A DNA stretch of 64,000 nt from Winogradskyella algicola. GTDB lineage: Bacteria; Bacteroidota; Bacteroidia; Flavobacteriales; Flavobacteriaceae. Positions 26,878 through 35,150 of this stretch are shown here, piece after piece. The position numbers were made by a program, and so were the translations under genes. Below the pieces are notes generated by a model. It searched no databases. It had not been told where the DNA came from and worked only from the letters and a program-made list of their open reading frames with translations. Within the stretch, counting starts at the first letter, position 1. Every line of letters starts with the position of its first letter. The stretch covers positions 558,001 through 622,000 of the forward strand of contig NZ_SZQF01000001.1 in the NCBI RefSeq assembly GCF_005869935.1. Reading direction: 5' to 3'.

Positions 26878-26885
26878 CAAATGTA
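26878..26885 (-). promoter_or_regulatory. Candidate -7 element of TonB receptor operon
   Basis: The minus strand reads TACATTTG, matching TAnnTTTG, 56 bases upstream of the ATG. No TTG is seen at the right spacing (the nearest is 29 bases upstream of it), so only half the promoter is supported. Confidence 0.4.
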
Positions 26886-27048
26886 CGTTATTTATAATAA
26901 TTACATACTTTTGGCAAGCAATTTGCTTAGGATATAACAATTAGATAATATATCAACTATGAAACACCTAAGAAATAATATTGTTTGGATACAATCATCA
27001 AACTAAGGTGTTCCATCTGACCTAAACTTAAAAATAAAAAACTATCAG

Positions 27049-28134
27049 ATGAAAATTTTAAAATCTCTTCTAACTCTGCTTGTAATAATCAGTGTTTTTA
27101 ATGTTCAAGCACAAGAAGAAAAGCGCTTCAAAATACATACAGTAGCGTTCTACAATTTAGAAAATCTATTTGACACTATCAACGATCCATTAAAAAACGA
27201 TGAGGCAAGCCCAATAATGGAAATGAAAGGAAATCGCGCTGAGGTGTACACAAAAAAGGTAAAAAATATGGCAAGAGTAATTGCCAATATTGGTGCAGAC
27301 AAAGCAAATAATTCTCCTGCTATTATTGGTGTTTGCGAAATTGAAAACAGAGATGTGCTAGAGGATGTAGTTAACGACCCATTATTATTGGCTAAAGATT
27401 ATGGAATTATCCACTACGAAAGTCCAGACGGCAGAGGTATTGATGTTGCTTTATTATACCAAAAAGAATTATTTAGACCTATTGACACTAGTACTCATGA
27501 ACTTGTAATTTATGATGATGTTAGTAGAGATAGGATAAGAACAAGAGATCAATTATTGGTTAGCGGAAAGTTAGATGGTGATTTAATACATATTATTGTT
27601 AATCACTGGCCATCTAGACGTGGAGGTGAGGCTAGAAGTAGACCAAAACGTGTTGCCGCAGCAAAACTAAACAAGCGTATTATAGACTCCTTACAATCTA
27701 TAGATCCATATGCCAAGATATTTACAATGGGAGATTTAAATGATGACCCAACTAACGAAAGTGTAAAAAAAGTACTAAAAGCAAAGAAGGATAAAAAGAA
27801 AGTACCGCTTAAAGGTATCTATAACCCATATGAGAGAATGTTTACTGATAAAGGATGGGGAACTACTGCTTATAGAGATGCCTTGAGCTTATTCGATCAA
27901 ATTATGATGACAAAGCCATTATTAGAAGATGATTATTCTTCATTTAGATTTTGGAAAGCAGGTATTTATAATCCTTCTTACATGTTTAATAAAAGAGGAC
28001 GTTACAAAGGTTATCCTTTAAGAAGTTTTGCAAATGGAGGCTTTACAAATGGATTTAGCGACCACTTCCCAGTATATGTATACCTTATAAAGGAAGTTAA
28101 AGAAGATTCTGAAGGAGTAACCGATAAAGGTTAA
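27049..28134 (+). CDS. Secreted endonuclease/exonuclease/phosphatase-family protein
   Basis: A 361-residue protein with an N-terminal signal peptide (MKILKSLLTLLVIISVFNVQAQ). The EEP fold (DNase I/AP endonuclease/sphingomyelinase superfamily) is recognised by FYNLENLFDT near the start, GVCEIENRDVLEDV with the metal-binding Glu, VNHWPSRRGGE with the catalytic His, GDLNDDPTNESV with the Asp-Asn pair, and FSDHFPVYVYL with the terminal Asp-His. All catalytic positions are present. It would hydrolyse phosphodiesters outside the cytoplasm. It is divergent from the TonB/DUF5689 operon, an arrangement that suggests extracellular nucleic-acid or phosphate use. Sphingomyelinase activity cannot be excluded. 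Confidence 0.9.
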   Translation: MKILKSLLTLLVIISVFNVQAQEEKRFKIHTVAFYNLENLFDTINDPLKNDEASPIMEMKGNRAEVYTKKVKNMARVIANIGADKANNSPAIIGVCEIENRDVLEDVVNDPLLLAKDYGIIHYESPDGRGIDVALLYQKELFRPIDTSTHELVIYDDVSRDRIRTRDQLLVSGKLDGDLIHIIVNHWPSRRGGEARSRPKRVAAAKLNKRIIDSLQSIDPYAKIFTMGDLNDDPTNESVKKVLKAKKDKKKVPLKGIYNPYERMFTDKGWGTTAYRDALSLFDQIMMTKPLLEDDYSSFRFWKAGIYNPSYMFNKRGRYKGYPLRSFANGGFTNGFSDHFPVYVYLIKEVKEDSEGVTDKG

Positions 28135-28152
28135 TCCATTAGATAAAAATAA

Positions 28153-28186
28153 AAAGGCGCAAATTAAAATTTGCGCCTTTTTTATT
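28153..28186. terminator. Terminator downstream of endonuclease-like gene
   Basis: A 13-base perfect stem (28153-28165 with 28168-28180, AAAGGCGCAAATT) with a 2-base loop is followed by T-rich sequence on plus and preceded by A-rich sequence, so it can also serve the convergent membrane gene. Confidence 0.88.
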
Positions 28187-28625
28187 AATTAAACCATAAA
28201 TTCCAAGGAATCTTAGCTAGTACTAACACTAAAGCTAGAGTGTAAAAAATAGCTAGAAGCTTAAACTTGGGCTTAGAAACTAATTTCTTTTTATGTTTTG
28301 AGTAGCCAATAGTTACTAATGCTACTGCAATAATCATTGTTAAAGGATGCTCTACAATTAAATTTCTTAAAGCTGAATTTTTCATCACTTCTCCCATGCC
28401 GCCAACTTCTTTTATTGTCGAAAAATAATCTTTAGAGAAAAACAAAATAATTCCAATTAATAGCTGAATGTGCATTGTAATTAATGCAAATAACGAAAAT
28501 CTAAAGTCTACAGGACTATATTCTTTTCCACTAAAAAACTTTATTAAAGCATTAAACGTTGCAATGACTAAGACTAGCAAAACAATGTATGCCCAACCAG
28601 AATGTACAAATTGTAGTGTTTCCAT
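28185..28625 (-). CDS. Four-helix membrane protein with conserved-looking histidines
   Basis: A 146-residue protein with four hydrophobic segments (about 10-28, 43-64, 93-110 and 122-142). Histidines lie at the membrane borders (QFVHSGW, ITMHIQ, VEHPL, SKHKKK), and the protein ends in KIPWNLWFN. This spacing is reminiscent of small cytochrome b-like or haem-binding membrane proteins, but no family motif is certain. A loop with GGMG lies between helices 2 and 3. It is a single gene convergent with the endonuclease-like gene. The function should be treated as unknown. Confidence 0.7.
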   Translation of the reverse strand: METLQFVHSGWAYIVLLVLVIATFNALIKFFSGKEYSPVDFRFSLFALITMHIQLLIGIILFFSKDYFSTIKEVGGMGEVMKNSALRNLIVEHPLTMIIAVALVTIGYSKHKKKLVSKPKFKLLAIFYTLALVLVLAKIPWNLWFN

Positions 28626-28708
28626 TTTACGTGTTTTGATGCAAAAATAAGGATTTGACTATATAAATAATAACTGTTAAGCATTTTGAGTACTTAAAAT
28701 ATGATTTG

Positions 28709-28827
28709 ACGTCAGTTCGAGTAATTTTGAGGCACGAAAAATTGTATCGAGAACTTTTTATTGCAAAAATTCTGCTTCTCGATACAGATTTTTCTCATTT
28801 CAATCGAAAAACTCACTCGAAGTGACG
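28709..28827. repeat. Dispersed palindromic repeat, family R1
   Basis: It begins GACGTCAGTTCGAGTAATTT and ends ACTCACTCGAAGTGACG, imperfect reverse complements. Internally ATCGAGAA (about 28,747) pairs with TTCTCGAT (about 28,777). It forms a long imperfect hairpin between the membrane protein gene and pbpC and holds no ORF. Confidence 0.78.
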
Positions 28828-28865
28828 AATTTTATTAAATACACAATAGGCATAAATAATATATT

Positions 28866-31217
28866 TTAATTAGCCACAGTTATCCTATGCTTTATTTCAT
28901 TGCCCAAATCATCAACTACAGTAATTGTATGGTCGCCTTGCTGAGGTAAAATGGCCATGTCGTGTATGTCTTTTGTTGTTCCGATATATTGGTTGTCAAT
29001 ATACCAATATAGCGTCAACTCTGGTTTAGAGTGTGCTACTTTTAGAATTAAATCGTTGGTGTTACCATCAAAATCTTTGGGTAGAAAAATGGTATTTTGT
29101 TGATTTGGATAAATAAATTCCATGTGAATTGCTGAAGTTTCAACACAATCATTTCTAAAAGGCGGCAACGGTTTATAAAACGGATTTTTAGTTTTGAAAT
29201 AATATTCCTGAAGTGGTGGTAAAACAAACCAAGATGTTGTTTTTAAGTTTGAAATAGTTTCACAAGAAGAATTCACTTGAAATTGCTCAGAAGTATCCAA
29301 ATGAACAAGTTTGTGAAACGGACAAGGTGCTGTTTTTTGTCCAGAATTTTGAATAAATCTAAGCTCAACATCATCACAAACAGTTGAAGCTTGGTAGCCA
29401 CTTTTCTTACAAATGCTCACTTCAATCATTTCGTCGTAAGGTCTAGCAAACCATTCACTTTTTGGTAGAATATCAAAAACATCAAACAAAATTGGTGCAG
29501 CAGTTTGTACACCAACCAAACCAGGACGACCTTCGCCATCAGCATTGCCGACCCAAACACCAACTACATGATTTTTCGTAGTACCAATGGCCCAAGCATC
29601 TCTAAACCCAAAACTGGTACCTGTTTTCCAAGCAATGTTTTGAGATGAGTCATAAAATTCCCAGCTTTCATCACTTTCAGGTCTGTTGACTTGTTTCATA
29701 CTTTCAAACGTGAAATAGATGGACGCAGCATCAAAAACAGACTTTTCAGAAACCAGTTTTCCGAAGTCGACTTCAGATTCAAAGCTATAAATAGGTTCTA
29801 CAAATTCGTTGGTAAAATATTCGCTGGAATTGTCATTAAAATGATTTAAGGTTGAAGTCATTGCTGCATAGCTTTTGCACAAATCCCAGAGGTTACTTTC
29901 GGCACCACCAAGCGCCAAAGACAAGCCATAATGATTGGCATTATATCTTAAATCCTTCAACTTTAATTGCTTCAAATAATGATAAAAACGGTCTAACCCA
30001 AAATCCTGAAGCATTCGTACAGCAGGCACATTCAATGAGCGTGATAAGGCTTCGTTAGCGTGTACTGCGCCATCGTAAGACTTGTCGTAATTTTCGGGTT
30101 GGTAACTGCCAAATTGTGTGGGAACATCAGCGACCAAAGTATGTGGTAATAAATCGCCAGCATCTAGCATAGCAGCATATAAAAACGGTTTTAAAATACT
30201 ACCTGTACTTCTGGGTTTGTCAATAATATCCACACTTTTTTGATGTGCATTATCTGTTGGCGAATTACCAATATAAGTCAAGACTTTTCTGGTTTTAACG
30301 TCTAAAACCAATACAGAAATGTTATAAATCTCATTTTGTTTTAAGCTGTTGTAGTGTTGCTTTACAATATGATTAGCTTGTGTTTGTAAAGCAATATCAA
30401 CCGTTGTTTTTAGTCGCTTACCTTTATTATGTTTAGCTACTTTTTGTAATAAATGCGGTGCAATTTGAGGTAAAGGATACGGTTTTTGTGGTAAAGTTTC
30501 AGCGATGGAAAGCTTGTAAGTGAGCTCATCTATAGTGCCATTGTCTAACAACTTTTTTAATAAGCGATTGCGTTTGTCTAGTAGTCGTTGTTGGTTTTTT
30601 CCTGGATAAATTAGACTTGGTGCATTGGGTAAAACCGCAAGGGTTGCACTTTCTGCCCAAGATAAATTAGAGGCCTCTCTATTGAAATAGCGCCAAGCTG
30701 CGGCATCAATACCAACCACGTTGCCTCCAAAAGGCGCGTGACTTGCATACAGTTTTAAAATATCGTCTTTAGAATGTCTGAACTCTAATCGTGTTGCTAG
30801 AATAAGCTCTTTTAGTTTTTCGAGATAGGTTCTAGATTGTCCTTTTCGAGATAAGCGAATCACTTGCTGTGTGAGTGTACTTCCGCCACGTTTTACAGAG
30901 CCAGAACTTATGTTTTGTTTTAAAGCTTTAAATATTGAAATAGGATTAAAACCAGGATGCTTATAGAAATATTCGTCTTCAAAAAGTAGAAGACAGGTTT
31001 TAAATTTCTCAGGTACACTGTCGGTTTCAGGAAATCGCCATTGACCATCGTCTGCAATTTTAGCACCTAATAATTCATTGTTGTTGCTTGTAATTACAGT
31101 AGCTGTTGGGTCTTTGAACAATATTTTAGGTAAACTGAAATAATAGATTGCAAAAAGAATCAAAATCACAATGGATTTTATCCTATTTCGCTTAAAATAT
31201 CTAATTAACCTATACAT
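28866..31217 (-). CDS. pbpC: Penicillin-binding protein 1C (bifunctional)
   Basis: A 783-residue bifunctional peptidoglycan synthase, anchored by one N-terminal helix (about 14-30). The transglycosylase domain has catalytic E80 in EDEYFYKHPGF and GGSTLTQQ (111-118). The transpeptidase domain has the active-site S340-I-L-K343, SLN (394-396) and KTG (531-533). Residues about 690-783 form the PBP1C C-terminal domain. Both activities look intact. In E. coli pbpC is adjacent to the alpha-2-macroglobulin gene yfhM; here an alpha-2-macroglobulin gene lies 4 kb away on the same strand, separated by four other genes and repeats. It has no obvious terminator, and the R1 repeat lies just 3' of it. Confidence 0.95.
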   Translation of the reverse strand: MYRLIRYFKRNRIKSIVILILFAIYYFSLPKILFKDPTATVITSNNNELLGAKIADDGQWRFPETDSVPEKFKTCLLLFEDEYFYKHPGFNPISIFKALKQNISSGSVKRGGSTLTQQVIRLSRKGQSRTYLEKLKELILATRLEFRHSKDDILKLYASHAPFGGNVVGIDAAAWRYFNREASNLSWAESATLAVLPNAPSLIYPGKNQQRLLDKRNRLLKKLLDNGTIDELTYKLSIAETLPQKPYPLPQIAPHLLQKVAKHNKGKRLKTTVDIALQTQANHIVKQHYNSLKQNEIYNISVLVLDVKTRKVLTYIGNSPTDNAHQKSVDIIDKPRSTGSILKPFLYAAMLDAGDLLPHTLVADVPTQFGSYQPENYDKSYDGAVHANEALSRSLNVPAVRMLQDFGLDRFYHYLKQLKLKDLRYNANHYGLSLALGGAESNLWDLCKSYAAMTSTLNHFNDNSSEYFTNEFVEPIYSFESEVDFGKLVSEKSVFDAASIYFTFESMKQVNRPESDESWEFYDSSQNIAWKTGTSFGFRDAWAIGTTKNHVVGVWVGNADGEGRPGLVGVQTAAPILFDVFDILPKSEWFARPYDEMIEVSICKKSGYQASTVCDDVELRFIQNSGQKTAPCPFHKLVHLDTSEQFQVNSSCETISNLKTTSWFVLPPLQEYYFKTKNPFYKPLPPFRNDCVETSAIHMEFIYPNQQNTIFLPKDFDGNTNDLILKVAHSKPELTLYWYIDNQYIGTTKDIHDMAILPQQGDHTITVVDDLGNEIKHRITVAN

Positions 31218-31295
31218 GAACTATACAAAAGTGTTTTTTTGGTCTTTTTATCGAAAATTTAAAATTAAGACATAAACTTATCTATATATTTAAAC

Positions 31296-33347
31296 GTGCA
31301 AAAATCCCTATTAGATCTTAAAGTCCTATTTTTTTTATGTTTTTCTCTAACAACAGGGAAAGCAGTTGCCCAATTAGGGTTTTGCCAAGGAAATTCTGGT
31401 GATCCAATTTTTGTTGAGGATTTTGGTGTAGGTATCCAAGATACTTCATTACCAGCTGGTACAACAACTTACACTTATGCAAATGGACAGCCACCAGATG
31501 ATGGTTTATACACAGTGTCAAGTAATTCAAATTATTTTGATTGGTTTGATGTAGATGATCATACTCCAAATGATACTAATGGGAGAATGTTGATTATTAA
31601 TTCAGATTTCACCTCTGGTGAGTTTTACAGAGCAACTATTTCCGGTTTGTGTGAGAATACAACTTATGAGTTTTCGTCTTGGATGATTAACCTATCTCCT
31701 TCAAATGGTTTTTGTAGTCCAAATACTATTCCTATTAATGTTAGATTTGAAATATGGGATAGTTCAGATACCAATCTTTTAGCTTCTGGTGACACAGGTG
31801 ATATTACAAGTACTATAACACCAGAATGGAATCAATATGCACTCGTTTTTCAATCTAATCCAGGTCAGACTTCGGTGATACTTAAAATGCTTAATAATGG
31901 ATCTGGTGGTTGTGGTAATGATTTAGCGCTCGACGATATAGTCTTTAAGAGTTGTGGCGATTCTATTATAGTAGAGGATTCTGTAAATGCTAATTCAACA
32001 GAATTATGTGCAAGTCAAATACCTTTTTCTGATACGATAACGGCAACTCCAGATAATGTGGTTTTTAGCGAGCATTTTTATCAATGGCAGATCAGTACAG
32101 ATGGTGCTAATTGGTCTGATATTACTGGTGAAACTAATGAAACATTTATTATAAACGATATTACAACCACAGCGTACTTCAGGGCAAAGGTTGCTGAGTT
32201 TGCTGCAAATTTAAATGATGCTGATTGTATTACTTTTTCGGATATTTATACAATAATTGTTAATGAAGTTCCTCAACCTCCAAATATTGAATGTTGGCAA
32301 ACTATAACTTTTGATGATACACTTTGTGATTGGATAGTAACTGGCACACAGCCAAATCCACCTACAGATTTAGAATGTTGGGAAACAGCGACTTTCAACA
32401 ATACAAGCTGTACTTGGGAAGTAACAGGATCACAACCGGAAATGCCAGAACTAGAATGTTGGGAAACAACTACATTTAATAATGATACTTGTGAATGGGA
32501 TATTACAGGAACACAACCTGAAGCGCCAACAGATATTGAGTGCTGGGAAACACCAAATTTTAATAATGATACTTGTTCATGGGAAGTTTCAGGAACACAG
32601 CCTGAGCCACCTCAAGATTTGCTTTGTTGGCAATCGGTTGTATTTAATGATGATATTTGCGATTGGGAAATAGAAGGTACACAGCCAATAGAGTCTAGAG
32701 AAGAGTTTGTATCGTTTTGTGAGGGAGGAGAAGTTACACTCTATGCCACTTCAGACATTGTTAATCCACAATATCTATGGGATTCTGGTGAGATGACTAG
32801 TTCTATAACAGTAGATATGGCAGGTAGTTATAGTGTTGAAGTAACGGATGGATGCTTAACTGACATTATAACTTTTACAGTAACAGAAATAGAAATTCCT
32901 GAAATAGAAAGTATAACCACTGATGGTAGATCGATAATTGTAAATGTATTGAACAATGGTGATTATCAATATTCTCTAGATGGTGTAAACTATCAAAGTA
33001 GCAATACATTCAATAATCTATTAAGTGGTTTGTATACTATTTATGTAAAGTCTTCTGATTGTGATTTTGTGATATTTCAAGATCACTTACATTTTTACAT
33101 TCAGAAGTTTATAACGCCAAATGGAGATGGTGATAACGACTTCTTTATTTTTAATGTAGCACCGTTTTTTACGTCTTCAGAAGTCTATATTTTTGATCGA
33201 TACGGAAAACAATTGTACAGTGCCATAAACTCCAATGTGTTTTGGGATGGAACATATAATGGTAGTCCTCTTCCGGCATCTGATTATTGGTATAGAATTG
33301 TTTTGGATGGACAAGAAGTTAAAGGACACTTTGCTGTAAGGCGCTAA
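31296..33347 (+). CDS. Type IX secretion substrate with type B sorting domain
   Basis: A 683-residue exported protein starting at GTG 31296; no ATG is available in frame and a stop lies just upstream. The signal peptide ends at AVAQ (about 26). Residues about 35-220 form a beta-sandwich with an NGRMLIINSDFTSGEFYRA segment and Cys pairs, resembling carbohydrate-binding-like domains. Residues about 332-464 hold five tandem Cys-containing repeats. An Ig-like region follows. The C-terminus (about 605-683) is a gliding-motility CHU_C/type B sorting domain (FITPNGDGDNDFF, VYIFDRYGKQLY, GTYNGSPLPASDYWYRI), which directs T9SS export and surface attachment. An adhesin-like role is likely. Confidence 0.9.
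   Translation: MQKSLLDLKVLFFLCFSLTTGKAVAQLGFCQGNSGDPIFVEDFGVGIQDTSLPAGTTTYTYANGQPPDDGLYTVSSNSNYFDWFDVDDHTPNDTNGRMLIINSDFTSGEFYRATISGLCENTTYEFSSWMINLSPSNGFCSPNTIPINVRFEIWDSSDTNLLASGDTGDITSTITPEWNQYALVFQSNPGQTSVILKMLNNGSGGCGNDLALDDIVFKSCGDSIIVEDSVNANSTELCASQIPFSDTITATPDNVVFSEHFYQWQISTDGANWSDITGETNETFIINDITTTAYFRAKVAEFAANLNDADCITFSDIYTIIVNEVPQPPNIECWQTITFDDTLCDWIVTGTQPNPPTDLECWETATFNNTSCTWEVTGSQPEMPELECWETTTFNNDTCEWDITGTQPEAPTDIECWETPNFNNDTCSWEVSGTQPEPPQDLLCWQSVVFNDDICDWEIEGTQPIESREEFVSFCEGGEVTLYATSDIVNPQYLWDSGEMTSSITVDMAGSYSVEVTDGCLTDIITFTVTEIEIPEIESITTDGRSIIVNVLNNGDYQYSLDGVNYQSSNTFNNLLSGLYTIYVKSSDCDFVIFQDHLHFYIQKFITPNGDGDNDFFIFNVAPFFTSSEVYIFDRYGKQLYSAINSNVFWDGTYNGSPLPASDYWYRIVLDGQEVKGHFAVRR
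32289..32686 (+). repeat. Five tandem 27-28-residue coding repeats
   Basis: Five units of the form CWET-x2-FNN-x-TC-x-W-x-(V/I)-x-GTQPE-x-P lie in a row within the T9SS substrate. Each has two Cys 12 residues apart, probably one disulfide per unit. The middle three are most alike, and the outer ones have drifted (CWQT, CWQS). Confidence 0.88.
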
Positions 33348-33353
33348 TTGAAT

Positions 33354-33461
33354 CGTCATTGCGAACCCAGTGAAGCAATCTGTTTCTTGTGTTTGAGATT
33401 ACCATACATCGACTGAGCTCAGTACAGGCTATTATTCGTGCCTCATTCCTCGTAATGACAG
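33354..33461. repeat. Dispersed palindromic repeat, family R4
   Basis: CGTCATTGCGAACCCAGTGA (33354 on) with CAGTGAAGCAATCTG, and CTCGTAATGACAG at the right end, form an imperfect inverted repeat. CATTGCGA...GAAGCAATC words of this type are common intergenic repeats in many bacteria. It fills the gap between two convergent genes. Confidence 0.6.
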
Positions 33462-33470
33462 TTTGTTATT

Positions 33471-33842
33471 TTATTCTCGAGATTCCTGCTTTCGCAGGAA
33501 TTGGTACTCACGTTCAACTTTACAAATTTTTACATTGTACCAATTATACCATTGCTCACGTCCTTTTTGTTGTGCGAGTAAATGTTCAGTATTGGCTTTC
33601 CAGCTTTTTATGGCTTCTAAATTTTTCCAATAACTGACCGTTATTCCAGTACCTGCACTGAGCGTGTCACACTGAGCTTGTCGAAGTGCAGTCGAAGTGT
33701 TGCGAGCACTATCAATTCCAATAAAACCTTTTTGTTGTCTGGCTAAGGCTTCCATTTTTTCAGCCATTTCTGAGTAGCCTTCAGTGTCATCGGTTTGGGT
33801 TGATGTGAATATGACTGCGTAGTAATTTTGTTTATCCTTCAT
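33471..33842 (-). CDS. Antibiotic-biosynthesis-monooxygenase (ABM)-like protein with repeat-derived insertions
   Basis: A 123-residue protein of the small dimeric ABM/YqjZ-like ferredoxin-fold family: YYAVIFTSTQTDD at the start, MEALARQQKGFIGIDSAR in the middle, ITVSYWKNLEAIKSWKAN and REQWYNWY near the end. The natural sequence appears interrupted after residue 48 by about 17 residues (TSTALRQAQCDTLSAG) encoded by an R2 repeat, in frame. The last 11 residues (113-123) are encoded by an R3 hairpin that replaced the normal 3' end. Without these the protein would be about 95-100 residues, the family's usual size. The insertion falls in the loop before the third strand, so the fold may survive. 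Function is unknown. Confidence 0.75.
   Translation of the reverse strand: MKDKQNYYAVIFTSTQTDDTEGYSEMAEKMEALARQQKGFIGIDSARNTSTALRQAQCDTLSAGTGITVSYWKNLEAIKSWKANTEHLLAQQKGREQWYNWYNVKICKVEREYQFLRKQESRE
33482..33501. repeat. R3 hairpin in the 3' end of the ABM-like gene
   Basis: ATTCCTGC (33482-33489), loop TTTC, GCAGGAAT (33494-33501): a perfect 8-base stem. It is preceded by GAG and is identical to the copy at 35,130-35,149. Here it is translated as the C-terminal residues of the gene. Confidence 0.75.
33650..33698. repeat. R2 repeat inserted in coding sequence
   Basis: The plus strand carries CACTGAGCGTGTCACACTGA then GCTTGTCGAAGTGCAGTCGA, the same words as the intergenic R2 copies at 5456 and 34,889. 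The insertion is a multiple of three (about 51-54 bases) and keeps the ABM-like frame open. Confidence 0.75.
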
Positions 33843-33858
33843 ATTTTGTTTTAATAAA

Positions 33859-33940
33859 ACACCCCTAAAGTCCCCTCAAGGGGACAGCCCTCAAAAGTTT
33901 AGTTATAACTATTGTCCCCTTGAGGGGACTTTAGGGGTGT
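33859..33940. repeat. Perfect 28-base inverted repeat
   Basis: The arms 33859-33886 (ACACCCCTAAAGTCCCCTCA onward) and 33913-33940 are exact reverse complements with a 26-base spacer. Each arm contains a smaller palindrome TCCCCTCAAGGGGA or its mirror TCCCCTTGAGGGGA. It fills the gap between the SH3 gene and the ABM-like gene (both minus strand). It would form a very stable hairpin in RNA and may terminate transcription, but there is no T run. Confidence 0.85.
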
Positions 33941-33947
33941 AATTTAG

Positions 33948-34799
33948 TCAAGAGCCTTTTGGCATCTCAAATTCAATGATTTTTTCTGTTACATTATCTT
34001 CAAAATCGGTTAAAATCATTTTGATAAATACACGATTTGTCGATACACTCACAGGAAAGTCTTTAACATTATCAATGGTCTTTACATAATTCAACCAATC
34101 TTCGCCGCACTTATCTACCACATCATCTTTTAAATCTTTTGTTGCTGTTTCAATAAAAGTAATCCAATCCTTTTCAGTGTATGTCAAAGTCTCATAAGTG
34201 TTAGAATTGAGTTGCTTTAATGGCTTCCATTCGGTGTCAAATTGTGTCCACTCGTTAGTGTTGCATTTAGCATCAGCACTCATAAATGAGAAACTATTTT
34301 CATAACGTTGAAACAAGCTTACGTGCTTATAGTCGCTATCTACTAAAACGATATTTTTACCTTCTGGCGTTGCGTCTGCGTCAACATTGATGGTTGCTGT
34401 TTCGCTATTGTTTAAATCGTGCGAACGCTTGTAATCACTCGTTGCTAAATTTTTAATTTCAACGTTTAAATCTTTTAATTTCAGACGAATGGTTTTGGCA
34501 ATTTTTTCTGATGATAAATAGCCATCAAACACATAACCAATATGGTTTCTGGTTTCCACCTTAACCCATTCGCCACTTACTTTTTCGCCAGCATCGAGTA
34601 CAACCAATTGTTTATTGGTTTTTTCTAACACACCAATGGCTTCGCCATAGGCTAATTTTGTTAGCATTTTACCGCTAACATCAGGCTGATCTCTCATAGA
34701 CAATCCGCTTTCTGCCGATACATAAGCGTTTTGTTGTGCTGTTACTACTAGGATGTTGAATACAAATCCAATCGCTAAAATCATTTTTAAATTTTTCAT
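33948..34799 (-). CDS. Exported SH3-domain protein
   Basis: A 283-residue protein with a signal peptide (MKNLKMILAIGFVFNILVVTAQ). Residues about 25-95 are a bacterial SH3 domain (SGLSMRDQPDVSGKMLTKLAYGE, GEWVKVETRNHIGYVFDGYL), which usually binds cell-wall peptides. The rest (about 100-283) is a beta-rich region without a family I recognise, with the two Cys near 178 and 230 possibly paired. It lies upstream of the ABM-like gene, separated by the large inverted repeat, and may be transcribed alone. A periplasmic or cell-surface role is inferred. Confidence 0.78.
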   Translation of the reverse strand: MKNLKMILAIGFVFNILVVTAQQNAYVSAESGLSMRDQPDVSGKMLTKLAYGEAIGVLEKTNKQLVVLDAGEKVSGEWVKVETRNHIGYVFDGYLSSEKIAKTIRLKLKDLNVEIKNLATSDYKRSHDLNNSETATINVDADATPEGKNIVLVDSDYKHVSLFQRYENSFSFMSADAKCNTNEWTQFDTEWKPLKQLNSNTYETLTYTEKDWITFIETATKDLKDDVVDKCGEDWLNYVKTIDNVKDFPVSVSTNRVFIKMILTDFEDNVTEKIIEFEMPKGS

Positions 34800-34888
34800 T
34801 TTTTCTAAGTTTTAAATTGAACATTTTAGCGGTTTGTTCTCTTTGGATGCTTGTCTTCCGGACGACAAGTAGTTTAGCTTTGTTTTTG

Positions 34889-34960
34889 TCATTCTGAACT
34901 GTCACACTGAGCTGTCAGGCTGAGCTTGTCGAAGCCTTGTCGAAGTGTTGATTCAGAATC
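34889..34960. repeat. Dispersed palindromic repeat, family R2
   Basis: ATTCTGAA (34891-34898) and TTCAGAAT (34952-34959) bracket GTCACACTGAGCTGTCAGGC and TGAGCTTGTCGAAGCC then TTGTCGAAGTGTTG, with an internal partial duplication. It matches the copies at 5456 and inside the gene at 33,471. It forms part of the 351-base gap 34,800-35,150, which has no gene. Confidence 0.75.
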
Positions 34961-34991
34961 TATTTTAAATTAGTTCAGTCTTTTCAAGTTT

Positions 34992-35116
34992 CGTCATTTC
35001 GAGTGAATTTCAAGCTATTTATAGGTTGAAATTAGTATCGAGAAAAAGAAACCTTTTTTACTTCTATTTGTTCTCGATACAATTCTGACTTTTAGTCAGA
35101 ATCACTCGAACTGACG
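34992..35116. repeat. Dispersed palindromic repeat, family R1
   Basis: It begins CGTCATTTCGAGTGAATTTC and ends AATCACTCGAACTGACG. Internal ATCGAGAA (about 35,037) and TTCTCGAT (about 35,071) are the same inner pair as in the other R1 copies. It is non-coding. Confidence 0.78.
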
Positions 35117-35129
35117 TTACTTTTATGAG

Positions 35130-35149
35130 ATTCCTGCTTTCGCAGGAAT
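35130..35149. repeat. R3 hairpin abutting the alpha-2-macroglobulin stop codon
   Basis: ATTCCTGC (35130-35137), loop TTTC, GCAGGAAT (35142-35149). The stop codon of the minus-strand gene is at 35151-35153, so the hairpin begins immediately after translation ends and could cap the mRNA 3' end. Confidence 0.72.
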
Positions 35150-35150
35150 T

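Noticed and set aside
26959..27006. 15-codon ORF (MKHLRNNIVWIQSSN) upstream of the endonuclease-like gene
   Set aside because: Too short to separate from chance; no regulatory structure such as a conserved attenuator is apparent.
33389..33637. Plus-strand ORF of 82 codons over the repeats and the ABM-like gene
   Set aside because: Runs through R4/R3 repeats and antisense to the ABM-like gene; no start context.
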